This document shows positions 29,683 through 39,221 of a stretch of DNA of 64,000 nt, in pieces. The notes under the pieces were generated by a model, which was not told where the DNA came from, did not search any database, and saw only the letters and a list, made by a program, of their open reading frames with translations. Each line of letters opens with the position of its first letter. Within the stretch, counting starts at the first letter, position 1. This DNA is from Shewanella japonica (GTDB taxonomy: Bacteria > Pseudomonadota > Gammaproteobacteria > Enterobacterales > Shewanellaceae), in NCBI RefSeq assembly GCF_002075795.1, contig NZ_CP020472.1, forward strand, positions 3,083,001-3,147,000, read 5' to 3'. A program made the position numbers and the translations under genes.

Positions 29683-32600
29683 TTAATCCGCGTCGGCTAG
29701 TGCCACCGCTTCATCGATATCTACTGCGACTATACGTGAAACTCCCGGTTCATGCATAGTGACACCTATTAATTGATCAGCCATTTCCATGGTTATTTTA
29801 TTATGACTGATATAAACAAACTGCACACTCTGTGACATCTCTTTGAGTAAACGACAAAATCGCTCAACATTGGCGTCATCAAGTGGTGCATCGACTTCAT
29901 CGAGCATACAAAATGGTGCAGGATTAAGTCTAAATATGGCAAATACTAATGATAAAGCGGTTAACGCTTTTTCTCCACCACTAAGAAGGTGAATCGTACT
30001 ATTCTTCTTACCTGGAGGTTGCGCCATAATGGTCACTCCAGTTTCAAGTAAGTCGTCGTCGGTCAATGCTAAATATGCTTTACCACCACCAAAAACTTTA
30101 GGAAACAACCTCGATAAGTCCGCATTTACCGCATCAAATGTCACTTTAAAACGACTACGTGTTTCTTTATCAATTTTTCTTATTGCTTCTTCAAGACTGG
30201 CTAAGCCTTTGTTTAAATCATTATCTTGATTATCTAAGTAAGCTTTTCGCTCGCTTTGCTGCTCAAACTCTTCAATAGCGGCTAAGTTAATTGCCCCTAA
30301 GTGACTTATTCGCGCCCTGACTTTATCTAAACTCTTTTGCCAAGCGCCAACTTTAGCCCCTTCAGGTATCTCTTTGAGTACCGCCTGAATAGTAATTTGT
30401 TGCTCTTCGAGTAATTGGTATTGACCGTTAGCTTGACCTTTTAAACCTTCACGCCGTAACTTTAACCCGCTGAGCGATTGAGTCAAGTTTTGAAGTGCAC
30501 CAAGCTGTTGTTTTTGAATCAATACCGCACTATCGACACGTGTTTGCAACTCAGCTTGTTGCGTCCTGTTGGAATTTAACAATTGTTGCTTTGTTTGTTG
30601 GCTATCTAATTGCTGCGATAGTTGATTTTGTAACTGGGCTAACTGCTGATCGCCCAAGGTTTCATTTGTTTGTTTTTGCAGCAATCGCAACTGTTCCGTT
30701 TTTTCAGCAAGTCCTTGGCAAACTTGCTGTTGCTTGCTTAATTGCGCAGAAGTCACCGCTGATTGAGTTTGTAACGCCTGTGACTTTTGTTGTAACTGAT
30801 TAACTTCACGTTCCTGCTGGCTACGTTTCGATTTGCATTCACGCAATTGATGATTCGCTGTCTGCCAGTCTTGATTTGCTTGTTGCTGATGCGTCAACTG
30901 CTGTTGGTGCTGACCGGTTAACTGTTCAACTTCACTGGATAGCTGTGCGACAGTTAACTGCCCTTGCTCTATTTGTTGCTGACAATTGACGACTTGCTGA
31001 TCTAAATTGCTTTTGCGTCGCTGTGTTTCTTTTTGCTGTTTTTGTAAGCTGAGACTCTGTGCCTCAAATTTACTGCAATTAAGCTGCAACTGATGGCACT
31101 TAGCTTGAGACGCTGCCATTTGTCCGTGAACATCCGCCACTTGCTGAGTAAGCTCGCTCACTGCAATTTGTTCAGCGAGCAGCGTTTGCTGCAGTTCAGT
31201 TATTTCTGCGTCGAGTTGCACAGCTTCATTTTTAAGTGCAAGCTCAGATTGCTGACCTTCTGATTTACTAATCACAAAACCTTGACCGACGAGATAGCCA
31301 TCTTTGGTAGCAATAATGGTGTTACGAGACATTCTATTCTCACGAGATACAGAATTGCCACGAGATAAAGAGTTGTCACCAAACTCAGTATTAGCATTTG
31401 GGTGTTCGAGTATTAACTTTGCCTCGGTAATGGAATCAACCCAAACCACCTGTTCAAGCCAAGGTGCAAGATTCACCGGCGCTTGAATTTGCGCCTGACT
31501 CCAACCTTCATCGCAGCTGACAAACCCTCGTTCATCCCAATTATCAAGCGTGTTGACTTCTATCTGTAAAATGCCCTGCAAAAGCAAGTCTACGGCTTGC
31601 TCCCAACCTGGACTGACATTAATCACCTGCCATAAGGCTTGTTGATGCTCAGGCTGATTGTTACTCAACCATTGGTCAATCAACTCATGGCGAGCAGTCA
31701 GCGAGGTTAAATGTTGCTTATTTTGCTGATACTGTTCAGATACTTGCTGCAGTGATTGTTGCTTATCTTCTAGCTGTTCAGTTAACTGATGTTTGATGTC
31801 ATCTTCTAGTGCTAACTCTTGGGTTAGTGATGTAATCTGTTCATCTAACGCCGCTAGCTCTGCATGATTATTTTCATCAGTGTTGTGTTGTTGCTCAGCT
31901 TTTAACGTAATTAGCTGTTGCTGCAACACAGATAAACTTTGCTGCTGATGCTGCAATTTGTTTTGAGTTAACGCCGCTTCCATTTTGGCATTCGACACCG
32001 TATCAGACAGAATACTCAGGTGCTGTTGCAGCCCTGCAGCTTTTTCATCCACTTCTTGTAGTTGTTCATCAATGATAGCTAATTCTTCATTTGCATTACT
32101 AAGCTGTGGCGTTAAAGACTCAATTTCTGACGTCAGTTGCTGTTCTTGTACTGATAATGTTTGCAACTCATTGCTGGCTTCTTGATGTTGTTTCGTCACA
32201 TCAGCTAATTGCTGTTCAAGCTGGGAGTCTTGTTGCTGTTGATGCTTCAATTGCTGCTCAAGCTTGGCAATTTCTGTCCCCGCTTGATAATACTGCTCAA
32301 CGAGCTTTTGTTCACTATCTGATAAGTCAGTGAGTTGGGCCTTTAGCTGAGTTAGCGTAAGTTCGGTGGTTTCACCTTGGGCTTTTTCTGCCGCAATAGA
32401 TAACTCAAGCTGATTAATTTCAGTCGCAATATTATCACTTTGGCTTTGCAGTTCTTGATATCGCATCACCAGCAATTGAGCATGAAAGTCACGCTCCTGC
32501 TGCTTAAGTTCACGATATTGCTTGGCCGCTTGAGCCTGTTGGTCAAGTTTTTCTAACTGAGTGCCAAGCTCTAACCGAATATCGCTCAGCCGTTCAAGAT

Positions 32601-33168
32601 TTTCACGGGTATGGCGGATCCGATTTTCAGTTTCACGGCGACGCTCTTTGTAACGAGATATTCCCGCCGCTTCTTCAATAAATACTCTAAGCTCTTGGGG
32701 TTTTGATTCAATAAGCCGTGAAATGGTGCCTTGTTCAATAATGGCGTAACTGCGGGGACCAAGACCTGTACCCATAAATAAGTCAGTAATATCTTTACGG
32801 CGACACTTTTGACCATTAAGGAAATAATTAGAGTCGCCATCACGGCTCACCTGACGTTTAACAGTGATCTCTTGATAACTGGCATATTGACCAGCAAGTC
32901 GGCCATCTATATTTTCAAAACTCAGCTCAATACTGGCCACTGATACAGGTTTACGGGCGCTTGAACCGTTAAATATAACGTCCATCATCGAGTCGCCACG
33001 TAAATGCTTGGCGCTACTTTCACCCAGCACCCAACGTACAGCATCAATCACATTAGATTTACCACAGCCGTTTGGACCAATAATGGCAGTCAATGGTTGA
33101 TTAAAAGGAATTTTGGTTGCGTCAACGAACGACTTAAAGCCAGCAAGTTTTATTTGTTTTAATCGCAT
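29683..33168 (-). CDS. smc: Chromosome segregation protein SMC
   Basis: SMC compacts and segregates the chromosome with ScpA/B. At 1161 residues: Walker A IIGPNGCGKSNVIDAVRW at ~residue 28-45, long coiled coils, hinge around residues ~500-670, signature LSGGEKALTALSLVF, Walker B FCMLDEVDAPLDDAN near the C-terminus. The hinge carries an insert (residues ~599-616) made of three 18-bp tandem repeats encoding NSLSRG, NSVSRE and NRMSRN. The coiled coils are Gln-rich, like SbcC here. Its promoter region is divergent from cysZ. Presence of SMC rather than MukB is consistent with Shewanella. Confidence 0.95.
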   Translation of the reverse strand: MRLKQIKLAGFKSFVDATKIPFNQPLTAIIGPNGCGKSNVIDAVRWVLGESSAKHLRGDSMMDVIFNGSSARKPVSVASIELSFENIDGRLAGQYASYQEITVKRQVSRDGDSNYFLNGQKCRRKDITDLFMGTGLGPRSYAIIEQGTISRLIESKPQELRVFIEEAAGISRYKERRRETENRIRHTRENLERLSDIRLELGTQLEKLDQQAQAAKQYRELKQQERDFHAQLLVMRYQELQSQSDNIATEINQLELSIAAEKAQGETTELTLTQLKAQLTDLSDSEQKLVEQYYQAGTEIAKLEQQLKHQQQQDSQLEQQLADVTKQHQEASNELQTLSVQEQQLTSEIESLTPQLSNANEELAIIDEQLQEVDEKAAGLQQHLSILSDTVSNAKMEAALTQNKLQHQQQSLSVLQQQLITLKAEQQHNTDENNHAELAALDEQITSLTQELALEDDIKHQLTEQLEDKQQSLQQVSEQYQQNKQHLTSLTARHELIDQWLSNNQPEHQQALWQVINVSPGWEQAVDLLLQGILQIEVNTLDNWDERGFVSCDEGWSQAQIQAPVNLAPWLEQVVWVDSITEAKLILEHPNANTEFGDNSLSRGNSVSRENRMSRNTIIATKDGYLVGQGFVISKSEGQQSELALKNEAVQLDAEITELQQTLLAEQIAVSELTQQVADVHGQMAASQAKCHQLQLNCSKFEAQSLSLQKQQKETQRRKSNLDQQVVNCQQQIEQGQLTVAQLSSEVEQLTGQHQQQLTHQQQANQDWQTANHQLRECKSKRSQQEREVNQLQQKSQALQTQSAVTSAQLSKQQQVCQGLAEKTEQLRLLQKQTNETLGDQQLAQLQNQLSQQLDSQQTKQQLLNSNRTQQAELQTRVDSAVLIQKQQLGALQNLTQSLSGLKLRREGLKGQANGQYQLLEEQQITIQAVLKEIPEGAKVGAWQKSLDKVRARISHLGAINLAAIEEFEQQSERKAYLDNQDNDLNKGLASLEEAIRKIDKETRSRFKVTFDAVNADLSRLFPKVFGGGKAYLALTDDDLLETGVTIMAQPPGKKNSTIHLLSGGEKALTALSLVFAIFRLNPAPFCMLDEVDAPLDDANVERFCRLLKEMSQSVQFVYISHNKITMEMADQLIGVTMHEPGVSRIVAVDIDEAVALADAD
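31321..31374 (-). repeat. Three 18-bp tandem repeats inside smc hinge
   Basis: On the coding strand: AACTCTTTATCTCGTGGC, AATTCTGTATCTCGTGAG, AATAGAATGTCTCGTAAC. Each encodes N-x-x-S-R-x, giving (NSLSRG)(NSVSRE)(NRMSRN). The run sits in a hinge loop and does not disturb the frame. Confidence 0.8.
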
Positions 33169-33356
33169 GTTGCTTAAGTCGTCGTTCCGTTAGGATAAGT
33201 AAGTGATATAAAAGTATGAATCAGATATACAGCTAACTTTACCAATCGCGCTGCATTTTGTAACGATTTTTATGACTTAAACACACTTTAAGGCTTGTTT
33301 TCCGAGCAATGCGTCACCACAATCAGTAATAAGTAGTTTTTTCAAGGATGTAATGA

Positions 33357-34121
33357 ATGGCAATCAAACCCGTTAAAAGTGGTGTAAATTATTTTATTGA
33401 TGGCTTTAAGCTGATAAAACAGCCAGGGCTACGTACTTTTGTGTTTATTCCCTTAATGGTCAACTTAGTCTTATTTTCAACAGCAATTTATTTTGCTGTC
33501 GGCAAACTAGATGAACTATTTGGTTGGATGAACAGCCAAATACCTGAATACCTGACTTGGCTTAACTTTTTCTTGTGGCCGCTCGCAATCGTTAGCTTAT
33601 TAGTGGTGATGTCATTTGTATTTAGCTCTGTGATGAACTGGATTGCAGCCCCTTTCAATGGACTGCTTGCCGAAAAAGTTGAAATGCATCTAACGGGTAA
33701 ACCACTCAATTCTGGGACCACAGTTGATCTTATAAAAGACTTACCGCGGATCCTAGGACGAGAGTGGATTAAGCTTAAATACTATCTACCAAGAGCATTA
33801 CTTTTTTTAGTGCTATTTATTGTACCTGTTGTTGGTCAAACTGCAGCGCCTATCCTTTGGTTCTTGTTTAGTGCTTGGATGATGGCGGTTCAATATTGTG
33901 ATTTTCCTTTTGATAATCACAAAGTCCCTTTTAATGATATGAAATTTGCTTTAGCTCAAACTAAAGGCACCAGCTACAGTTTTGGCGCAGCGGTGACTTT
34001 ATTTTCAATGATACCTATCGTTAACTTTATCGTGATGCCTGTGGCAATTTGTGGTGCAACAGCCATGTGGGTCGATAAATACCGTGAAGCGTATAAACAT
34101 CCAGAAATCGCTCCCGAATAA
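33357..34121 (+). CDS. cysZ: Sulfate transporter CysZ-family protein
   Basis: CysZ mediates sulfate uptake and supports assimilatory cysteine synthesis. The 254-residue protein has about four to six hydrophobic helices with the family landmarks GVNYFIDGFKLIKQPGLR, WPLAIVSLL, FSSVMNWIAAPFNGLLAE and PFDNHKVPFN. AAGGATGTA precedes ATG 33357. It is divergent from smc, in the cysZ-zipA-ligA neighbourhood typical of gammaproteobacteria. cysK lies 5.5 kb further on the same strand. Confidence 0.93.
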   Translation: MAIKPVKSGVNYFIDGFKLIKQPGLRTFVFIPLMVNLVLFSTAIYFAVGKLDELFGWMNSQIPEYLTWLNFFLWPLAIVSLLVVMSFVFSSVMNWIAAPFNGLLAEKVEMHLTGKPLNSGTTVDLIKDLPRILGREWIKLKYYLPRALLFLVLFIVPVVGQTAAPILWFLFSAWMMAVQYCDFPFDNHKVPFNDMKFALAQTKGTSYSFGAAVTLFSMIPIVNFIVMPVAICGATAMWVDKYREAYKHPEIAPE

Positions 34122-34142
34122 CCTATTCGCCCCCTATCCTAA

Positions 34143-34175
34143 TAAAAATGCCCAAGCTTGCTTAGGGCATTTTTA
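34143..34175. terminator. Terminator downstream of cysZ
   Basis: Stem TAAAAATGCCC / GGGCATTTTTA around a partly paired AAGCTTGCTTA loop, with a T-run in the cysZ direction. Confidence 0.75.
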
Positions 34176-34212
34176 ATTACAGGACTAATATATACAGGTC
34201 TAAAGTCTAAGC

Positions 34213-34236
34213 TTGATTAATCCCCCCCCTTAATCA
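34213..34236. repeat. Inverted repeat with a C7 loop
   Basis: TTGATTAA and TTAATCAA flank a TCCCCCCC loop, 140 bp before the next gene. The homopolymer could slip during replication, and the structure could be a hairpin in the leader of the downstream outer-membrane gene. Confidence 0.5.
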
Positions 34237-34373
34237 AACGAATCTGTACGAAACAAACAACGCTAAAACTTGCCTAATCTAGCAACGCGACAAGGACCAC
34301 ACCCAAGTAAAACAACCTGGTTACAATTTGAAACCATTTAAACACAAATAATTAACGATCTTATCGATGGATT

Positions 34374-36770
34374 TTGCGACAATTGCTCAAACTCATCATA
34401 ATTCTTACGTATATTGTGAATAAAACTGTTTATTTTCATACTCTTTTATCAGGCTTCTTTGCCACATCCCTCAGTTTAAGTGCCCCAGTAAATGCTGGCG
34501 ATCCTCAGCAATTCAATGTCACGATTCCGACATTAACTCAACACGCTGAGATAGATGGTGAATTCAATGAGCCACAGTGGCAACAAGCCGCCAATATTCA
34601 ACTTAAATACGAAACCTCTCCGGGTGAGAACATTGCCGCATTAGTAACAACAGATGCCAAAATATTCGCAACTGAAACCAGCCTATTTGTTGCCTTTACA
34701 GCCCATGACAATAACCCTTCCCAAATTCGCGCTAATTTGCGTGATCGTGATAATTCGTGGGGTGATGATCAAGTCGGCATTAAGTTAGATACATTTAATA
34801 ATGCCCGTCTGGCTTATCAATTTTTCGTCAACCCTTATGGCGTTCAAAATGACTCTATTGAAAATGAGCTCACTGGCCAAGAAAGCGATGCATGGGATGG
34901 GATTTGGTATAGCGCGGGTAAATTAACCGAGCAAGGCTACCAAGTAGAAATCGAACTGCCTCTAAGATTATTTAACTTTGATGATAAGAAAGACATTCAA
35001 ACTTGGGGGATAGAACTAGTCAGATTTTACCCTCGCAATGAAACTCACCGTTTATCAACCAACAAAATTGATAGAAACGTATCATGTCAACTATGTCAAT
35101 TAGGCACTGCAACAGGATTAGCTGGCGCGCAGCAAGGCCAAGATATTCAAATTACCCCATCTATTGTTGCAGCGAGAAATAGCCAACGAGAATTGAATCC
35201 AAATCAGCCATGGCAAGATGAAGATGATATTGAGGTTGGATTAGATTTACGTTGGGGTATTACCCCGACAACCTTGCTTAATGCCACAATTAATCCTGAT
35301 TTTTCTCAAGTCGAGGCAGATTCAGGTCAACTCGATGTGAATAATAATTTCGCATTGTTTTACCCTGAAAAACGGGCATTTTTTTTAGATAACAAAGACT
35401 ATTTCGATACTCAATTAAGCCTATTACACACTCGAAATATTAGTTCGCCAGATTATGGACTTAAATTAACGAGTAAAACTGACGACCATACCATTGCTGT
35501 ATTAGCGGCAAACGATGAACAAACCCAGTTTCTAGTACCAGGAAACTTAAGCTCAGACGTCGCCACCATAGATGAAGAAAGCTATAACCTTGCAGCACGA
35601 TATCGCTTTGATCCAAGCAGTGAGCTTTCTTTTGGTGGCTTGGTTACCGCAAAACAATCAGATAACTACCATAACTATGTCGCCAGTGTTGACACCAAAT
35701 GGCAACCGACAAAACAAGATACATTTACTGCACAATATGTCTTTTCTGATACCGAATATCCTGAAGATTTCTTTCAGCAGTTTTGTAACGGCGATGACTG
35801 CTCAACTCCCCCACAAGGCTGTGAAATCGGCAATTGTGATTATAACGAACGAGTACTGCGAACCAAAAAGCAAGGTAACTTTTCTGACAGCATGTATCGC
35901 ATCAGTTATGACCATGAACGCCGAAATTGGCGTGCATTTTCACGTTATGAGTCCACTGGCGAAGATTTTCGAGCAGACTTAGGTTTTATTGAACGCATTG
36001 ACGCCAGTAAGTTTGTTGCAGGTGGCAATTACTATTGGTACCCAACGGACAACTTCTTTAGCAAGATCCAGTTTGGTGGTGATTGGGATATTACTCATAA
36101 TCAAAATAATGAAAAAATTGAACAAGAAGCCGAACTATCAGTGAGCTTTGAAGGTGGCTGGCAAAGTTATATTGCTACAGGTATTGTCCACAAAGATCGT
36201 GTTGGTCGTCGTCTTGATAGTTCTTCACTTGCTATTGATGGCAATACAAGCATGTATACCATCGACCTAATGTGGTTTTACACTAACTTTGTGCCATTCG
36301 ACTCGTTAAAAATCGAGTTCGATAGCAACTATGGTGACGATATTGATTACGCCAATGATCGCCCTGCGACAGTGACGATGTTTAACCCTGCGTTTGAATG
36401 GAAAATTACCGATTCAATTATTTTAGATATAGACCATAAATACCAAGCGCTTGATGTGGATGAAGGTCGATTATTTACCGCTAATCTAACTGATTTACGC
36501 TTAAATTGGCAAATAACCTTAAACAGTTTCTTACGTTTATCGAGTGTTTATACTGATATTGAGCGCGACCCAGACTTATATCAATATCAATCACCCAATG
36601 AACAATATCAAAATTTAGGCAACGAGATTTTATACGGCTATAAACTCAATCCTCAGTCGGTATTCTATTTAGGCTACTCTGATGGATTAATTTCTACCGA
36701 TGACATTGACTCATTAACTCAAAAAGATAAAACCTACTTTATGAAAGTCAGTTACGCTTGGTTGCTCTAG
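34374..36770 (+). CDS. CBM9/DOMON-like N-terminal domain + DUF5916-type outer-membrane barrel protein
   Basis: A 798-residue predicted outer-membrane protein. A signal peptide is visible (LLSGFFATSLSLSAPVNA|GDP). Residues ~50-240 form a carbohydrate-binding family 9-like domain (AEIDGEFNEPQWQQAANIQL, FVAFTAHDNNPSQIRANLRD). The following ~550 residues show alternating beta-strand patterns with aromatic girdles, ending in an aromatic residue pair then leucines (YFMKVSYAWLL). This is the DUF5916 layout, often linked to metalloprotease-related or carbohydrate-related outer-membrane proteins of unknown job. Four Cys in CNGDDCSTPPQGCEIGNC may form disulfides. Start: TTG 34374 without a strong ribosome site; GTG 34416 is an alternative, still leaving the signal peptide. 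Confidence 0.78.
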   Translation: MRQLLKLIIILTYIVNKTVYFHTLLSGFFATSLSLSAPVNAGDPQQFNVTIPTLTQHAEIDGEFNEPQWQQAANIQLKYETSPGENIAALVTTDAKIFATETSLFVAFTAHDNNPSQIRANLRDRDNSWGDDQVGIKLDTFNNARLAYQFFVNPYGVQNDSIENELTGQESDAWDGIWYSAGKLTEQGYQVEIELPLRLFNFDDKKDIQTWGIELVRFYPRNETHRLSTNKIDRNVSCQLCQLGTATGLAGAQQGQDIQITPSIVAARNSQRELNPNQPWQDEDDIEVGLDLRWGITPTTLLNATINPDFSQVEADSGQLDVNNNFALFYPEKRAFFLDNKDYFDTQLSLLHTRNISSPDYGLKLTSKTDDHTIAVLAANDEQTQFLVPGNLSSDVATIDEESYNLAARYRFDPSSELSFGGLVTAKQSDNYHNYVASVDTKWQPTKQDTFTAQYVFSDTEYPEDFFQQFCNGDDCSTPPQGCEIGNCDYNERVLRTKKQGNFSDSMYRISYDHERRNWRAFSRYESTGEDFRADLGFIERIDASKFVAGGNYYWYPTDNFFSKIQFGGDWDITHNQNNEKIEQEAELSVSFEGGWQSYIATGIVHKDRVGRRLDSSSLAIDGNTSMYTIDLMWFYTNFVPFDSLKIEFDSNYGDDIDYANDRPATVTMFNPAFEWKITDSIILDIDHKYQALDVDEGRLFTANLTDLRLNWQITLNSFLRLSSVYTDIERDPDLYQYQSPNEQYQNLGNEILYGYKLNPQSVFYLGYSDGLISTDDIDSLTQKDKTYFMKVSYAWLL

Positions 36771-36792
36771 TCAAACCTTAGGTTAATGAATC

Positions 36793-36820
36793 AAAAAGGA
36801 CTGCCGAAGCAGTCCTTTTT
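36793..36820. terminator. Bidirectional terminator between outer-membrane gene and GGDEF gene
   Basis: Perfect 12-bp stem AAAAAGGACTGC / GCAGTCCTTTTT, loop CGAA. It serves both convergent genes. Confidence 0.9.
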
Positions 36821-36847
36821 TATAACCATATAAACAATAAAGCGAGC

Positions 36848-38080
36848 TTATAACACCACTTTATTTCGTCCAGCTTCTTTTGCTTCATACAAACACAAAT
36901 CAGCACGATGTAATAAAGTATCTAAGTTAGTATCGGTCGACTCCGCTTTAGCAATACCGCAACTAAAGCTAATCGTTAGCTCACCCGCATCTGTGATAAA
37001 AGGCTGAGAATTAACTTGCTGTCTAAACTTATCCATCACTGTGAATGCACGGTCACCATCAAGTCCTTTAAAAGCCACGACAAACTCTTCACCGCCAAAC
37101 CTTGCAACAGTAAAGTGTTGTCCGAAAGCATTTTTAAGTCGTTTAGCAAACTCAAACAACACTTGATCGCCCACATCATGTCCGTGAGTGTCATTAACCT
37201 TTTTAAAAAAGTCGATATCAATTAAACCCAATGCAAATTGACCAGCATCAGAGACATCTTTTTCATGTTGGGTAAAAAAGTAACGTCGAGTATAAGCTTT
37301 AGTTAAATAATCTCGGTTAGCTTGTTCCCATAAACTGCGGATCATGTCTAATGAGTCAAGGGTATTTAACACACGGCAATGAAACTCTTCGTGGACAAAC
37401 GGCTTTTGCAAAAAGTCATTAGCGCCATTCTTGATGAAACGTGCAGACAGACTTTCATCCGTATCATTTGAAAGACCAATAATGGCTAAATCTTCACGGC
37501 TAAACTTTTCGCGTACTTTTAGAATTAACTCGAAGCCATCAACATTAGGCATGTTGTAATCAGTGATCAGCAATTGAATATCAGGAGTTTCATTTAATAC
37601 CGTTATTGCCTCTGCGCCGTCACAGGCTTCTAGCACAGTAAAAAGTTGCTGCTCAAGTAAAACCTTAACGAACTTACGACTCACTACTGAGTCGTCTGCC
37701 ACCAACACTTTGACATGTTGATTTTGATCCAACCTCGCCACAAGCTTAACCACGTACTCATAACTGAATCGATTTTCTTTTAACACGTAGTCAGCAATAC
37801 CCAATTTAAGCAATTTTTTACGCTGACGAGCATCAAGGTTTGAAGATAAAACAATACAAGGAGTTTGGTAAGACATCAGCACCAGCTGGGCAATTTCGCC
37901 ATCTGGTGCATCTGGTAGGTTCAATTCGGCAACCACAACAAAATAGGAATGTTGTTCTGGTAAGGCATTCGCTGATGAAACATCTGCCGCAATATCAACT
38001 TCACAATGCAGCTCTTGCATTAACAAATGCCGAAGTACTTTAGATACAGCTTCGTTATCTTCAACAATCAATATACGCAA
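36848..38080 (-). CDS. Double-receiver GGDEF diguanylate cyclase
   Basis: A 410-residue response regulator making c-di-GMP. The first receiver domain (residues ~1-115) keeps E7/D8, S79/S80 and K101 but has Glu at 52 in VVVAELNLPD where Asp should be. The second receiver (~120-240) is complete, with D173 in ITDYNMPNVDGFE and QKP. The GGDEF domain (~255-410) has the catalytic motif GGEEF (328-332) and IDIDFFKKVNDTHGHDVGD. No RxxD I-site lies before GGEEF, so product inhibition is unlikely. The gene is 19 bp after the FabH-like gene on the same strand, so the two may be one transcript. Confidence 0.92.
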   Translation of the reverse strand: MRILIVEDNEAVSKVLRHLLMQELHCEVDIAADVSSANALPEQHSYFVVVAELNLPDAPDGEIAQLVLMSYQTPCIVLSSNLDARQRKKLLKLGIADYVLKENRFSYEYVVKLVARLDQNQHVKVLVADDSVVSRKFVKVLLEQQLFTVLEACDGAEAITVLNETPDIQLLITDYNMPNVDGFELILKVREKFSREDLAIIGLSNDTDESLSARFIKNGANDFLQKPFVHEEFHCRVLNTLDSLDMIRSLWEQANRDYLTKAYTRRYFFTQHEKDVSDAGQFALGLIDIDFFKKVNDTHGHDVGDQVLFEFAKRLKNAFGQHFTVARFGGEEFVVAFKGLDGDRAFTVMDKFRQQVNSQPFITDAGELTISFSCGIAKAESTDTNLDTLLHRADLCLYEAKEAGRNKVVL

Positions 38081-38099
38081 TTAATTCACCTATTTATTA

Positions 38100-39221
38100 T
38101 TAGGTCTTTTCTAAAATGATGCTCCCAATAGAATAGCCAGCACCAAATGAACAAAGCAGCCCTAAATCACCAGTCGTAAAATCTTGATTATATTTATGAA
38201 ATGCAATAATCGACCCGGCTGAAGCAGTATTAGCATATTCATCCAACACCACTGGGGCTTTCAATTTTGTAACATTATCACCGAGAAGTTTACGAACTAC
38301 AAACATATTCATATTAATATTTGCTTGGTGGAGCCATAACCTCTTAAATTCATTGGCTTGGATCTGCTCTTCTGCCAGCTGTTTATCTAAATGTTGGTAG
38401 ATCATTGGCAATAATTCTTTGAATACTTTTCGACCTTGCTGATGGAATAATTTATCAGGTTTTTCAGCATTGTTCGGATCGCAGCGGTTAATATGGCCAA
38501 AATTACTGCGGATATTATTAGAAAAGTCGGTAAAACATTGGCTAGAAAGTACATTAAATGCATGTTCAGATTGAGCAAGCGATGCACGCTCAACCACAAC
38601 AGCTGTTGCCACGTCGCCAAAAATGAAGTGGCTGTCTCTATCTCGATAATTCACTTGCGGTGAGCAAATCTCAGGATTAATGACTAATACTCTTGATGCA
38701 GTACCTGATTGGACTGCATTTACAGCATTAACAATCGCAAAGGTCGCTGATGAACACGCCACCAGCATGTCATAGGCAAAACCTTTAGTGCCCATTGCTT
38801 GTTGAATTTCAATCGCAATAGCAGGATAAGAACGTTGCGTGTAAGCACATGCTACAATCACCGGGTCAATATCTTCTGCATTAAGCTGAGCTTGCTCTAA
38901 TGCTTGTTGAGCGGCTTTAATGCCAATTTCAGCCTGCATTGAAAGCGCATCTGATGGTTTATCGGCAATTAATGGCATCATCACTTTAGGATCTAAAATC
39001 CCATCTTTGACCATCACATACCGGCTTTTAATCCCTGATGCTTTTTCAATAAACTCAGCTGAAGAATGCGATAAAGCGGCAAGCCCACCAGATTCAATTT
39101 CGGTACTGTGCTGCGCATTAAATTCGTCTACATAGGTATTAAAACTTAACACTAACTCTTCGTTACTTACGCTAAATGGCGGTGTGTAAAGGCCGCTACC
39201 TGAAATAACCACTTTGTTCAT
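38100..39221 (-). CDS. FabH-like beta-ketoacyl-ACP synthase III family protein
   Basis: A 373-residue thiolase-fold enzyme. Catalytic triad positions are visible: Cys156 in MLVACSSATFAIVNA, His in LWLHQANINM and Asn in DEYANTASAGS. KSRYVM (GIKSRY) matches the family. Such enzymes condense acetyl-CoA or acyl-CoA with malonyl-ACP, or make related acyl transfers. It is longer than FabH (about 317), and there is no fab cluster nearby, so it is a variant rather than the housekeeping enzyme. Substrate unknown. The GGDEF gene follows after 19 bp. Confidence 0.85.
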   Translation of the reverse strand: MNKVVISGSGLYTPPFSVSNEELVLSFNTYVDEFNAQHSTEIESGGLAALSHSSAEFIEKASGIKSRYVMVKDGILDPKVMMPLIADKPSDALSMQAEIGIKAAQQALEQAQLNAEDIDPVIVACAYTQRSYPAIAIEIQQAMGTKGFAYDMLVACSSATFAIVNAVNAVQSGTASRVLVINPEICSPQVNYRDRDSHFIFGDVATAVVVERASLAQSEHAFNVLSSQCFTDFSNNIRSNFGHINRCDPNNAEKPDKLFHQQGRKVFKELLPMIYQHLDKQLAEEQIQANEFKRLWLHQANINMNMFVVRKLLGDNVTKLKAPVVLDEYANTASAGSIIAFHKYNQDFTTGDLGLLCSFGAGYSIGSIILEKT

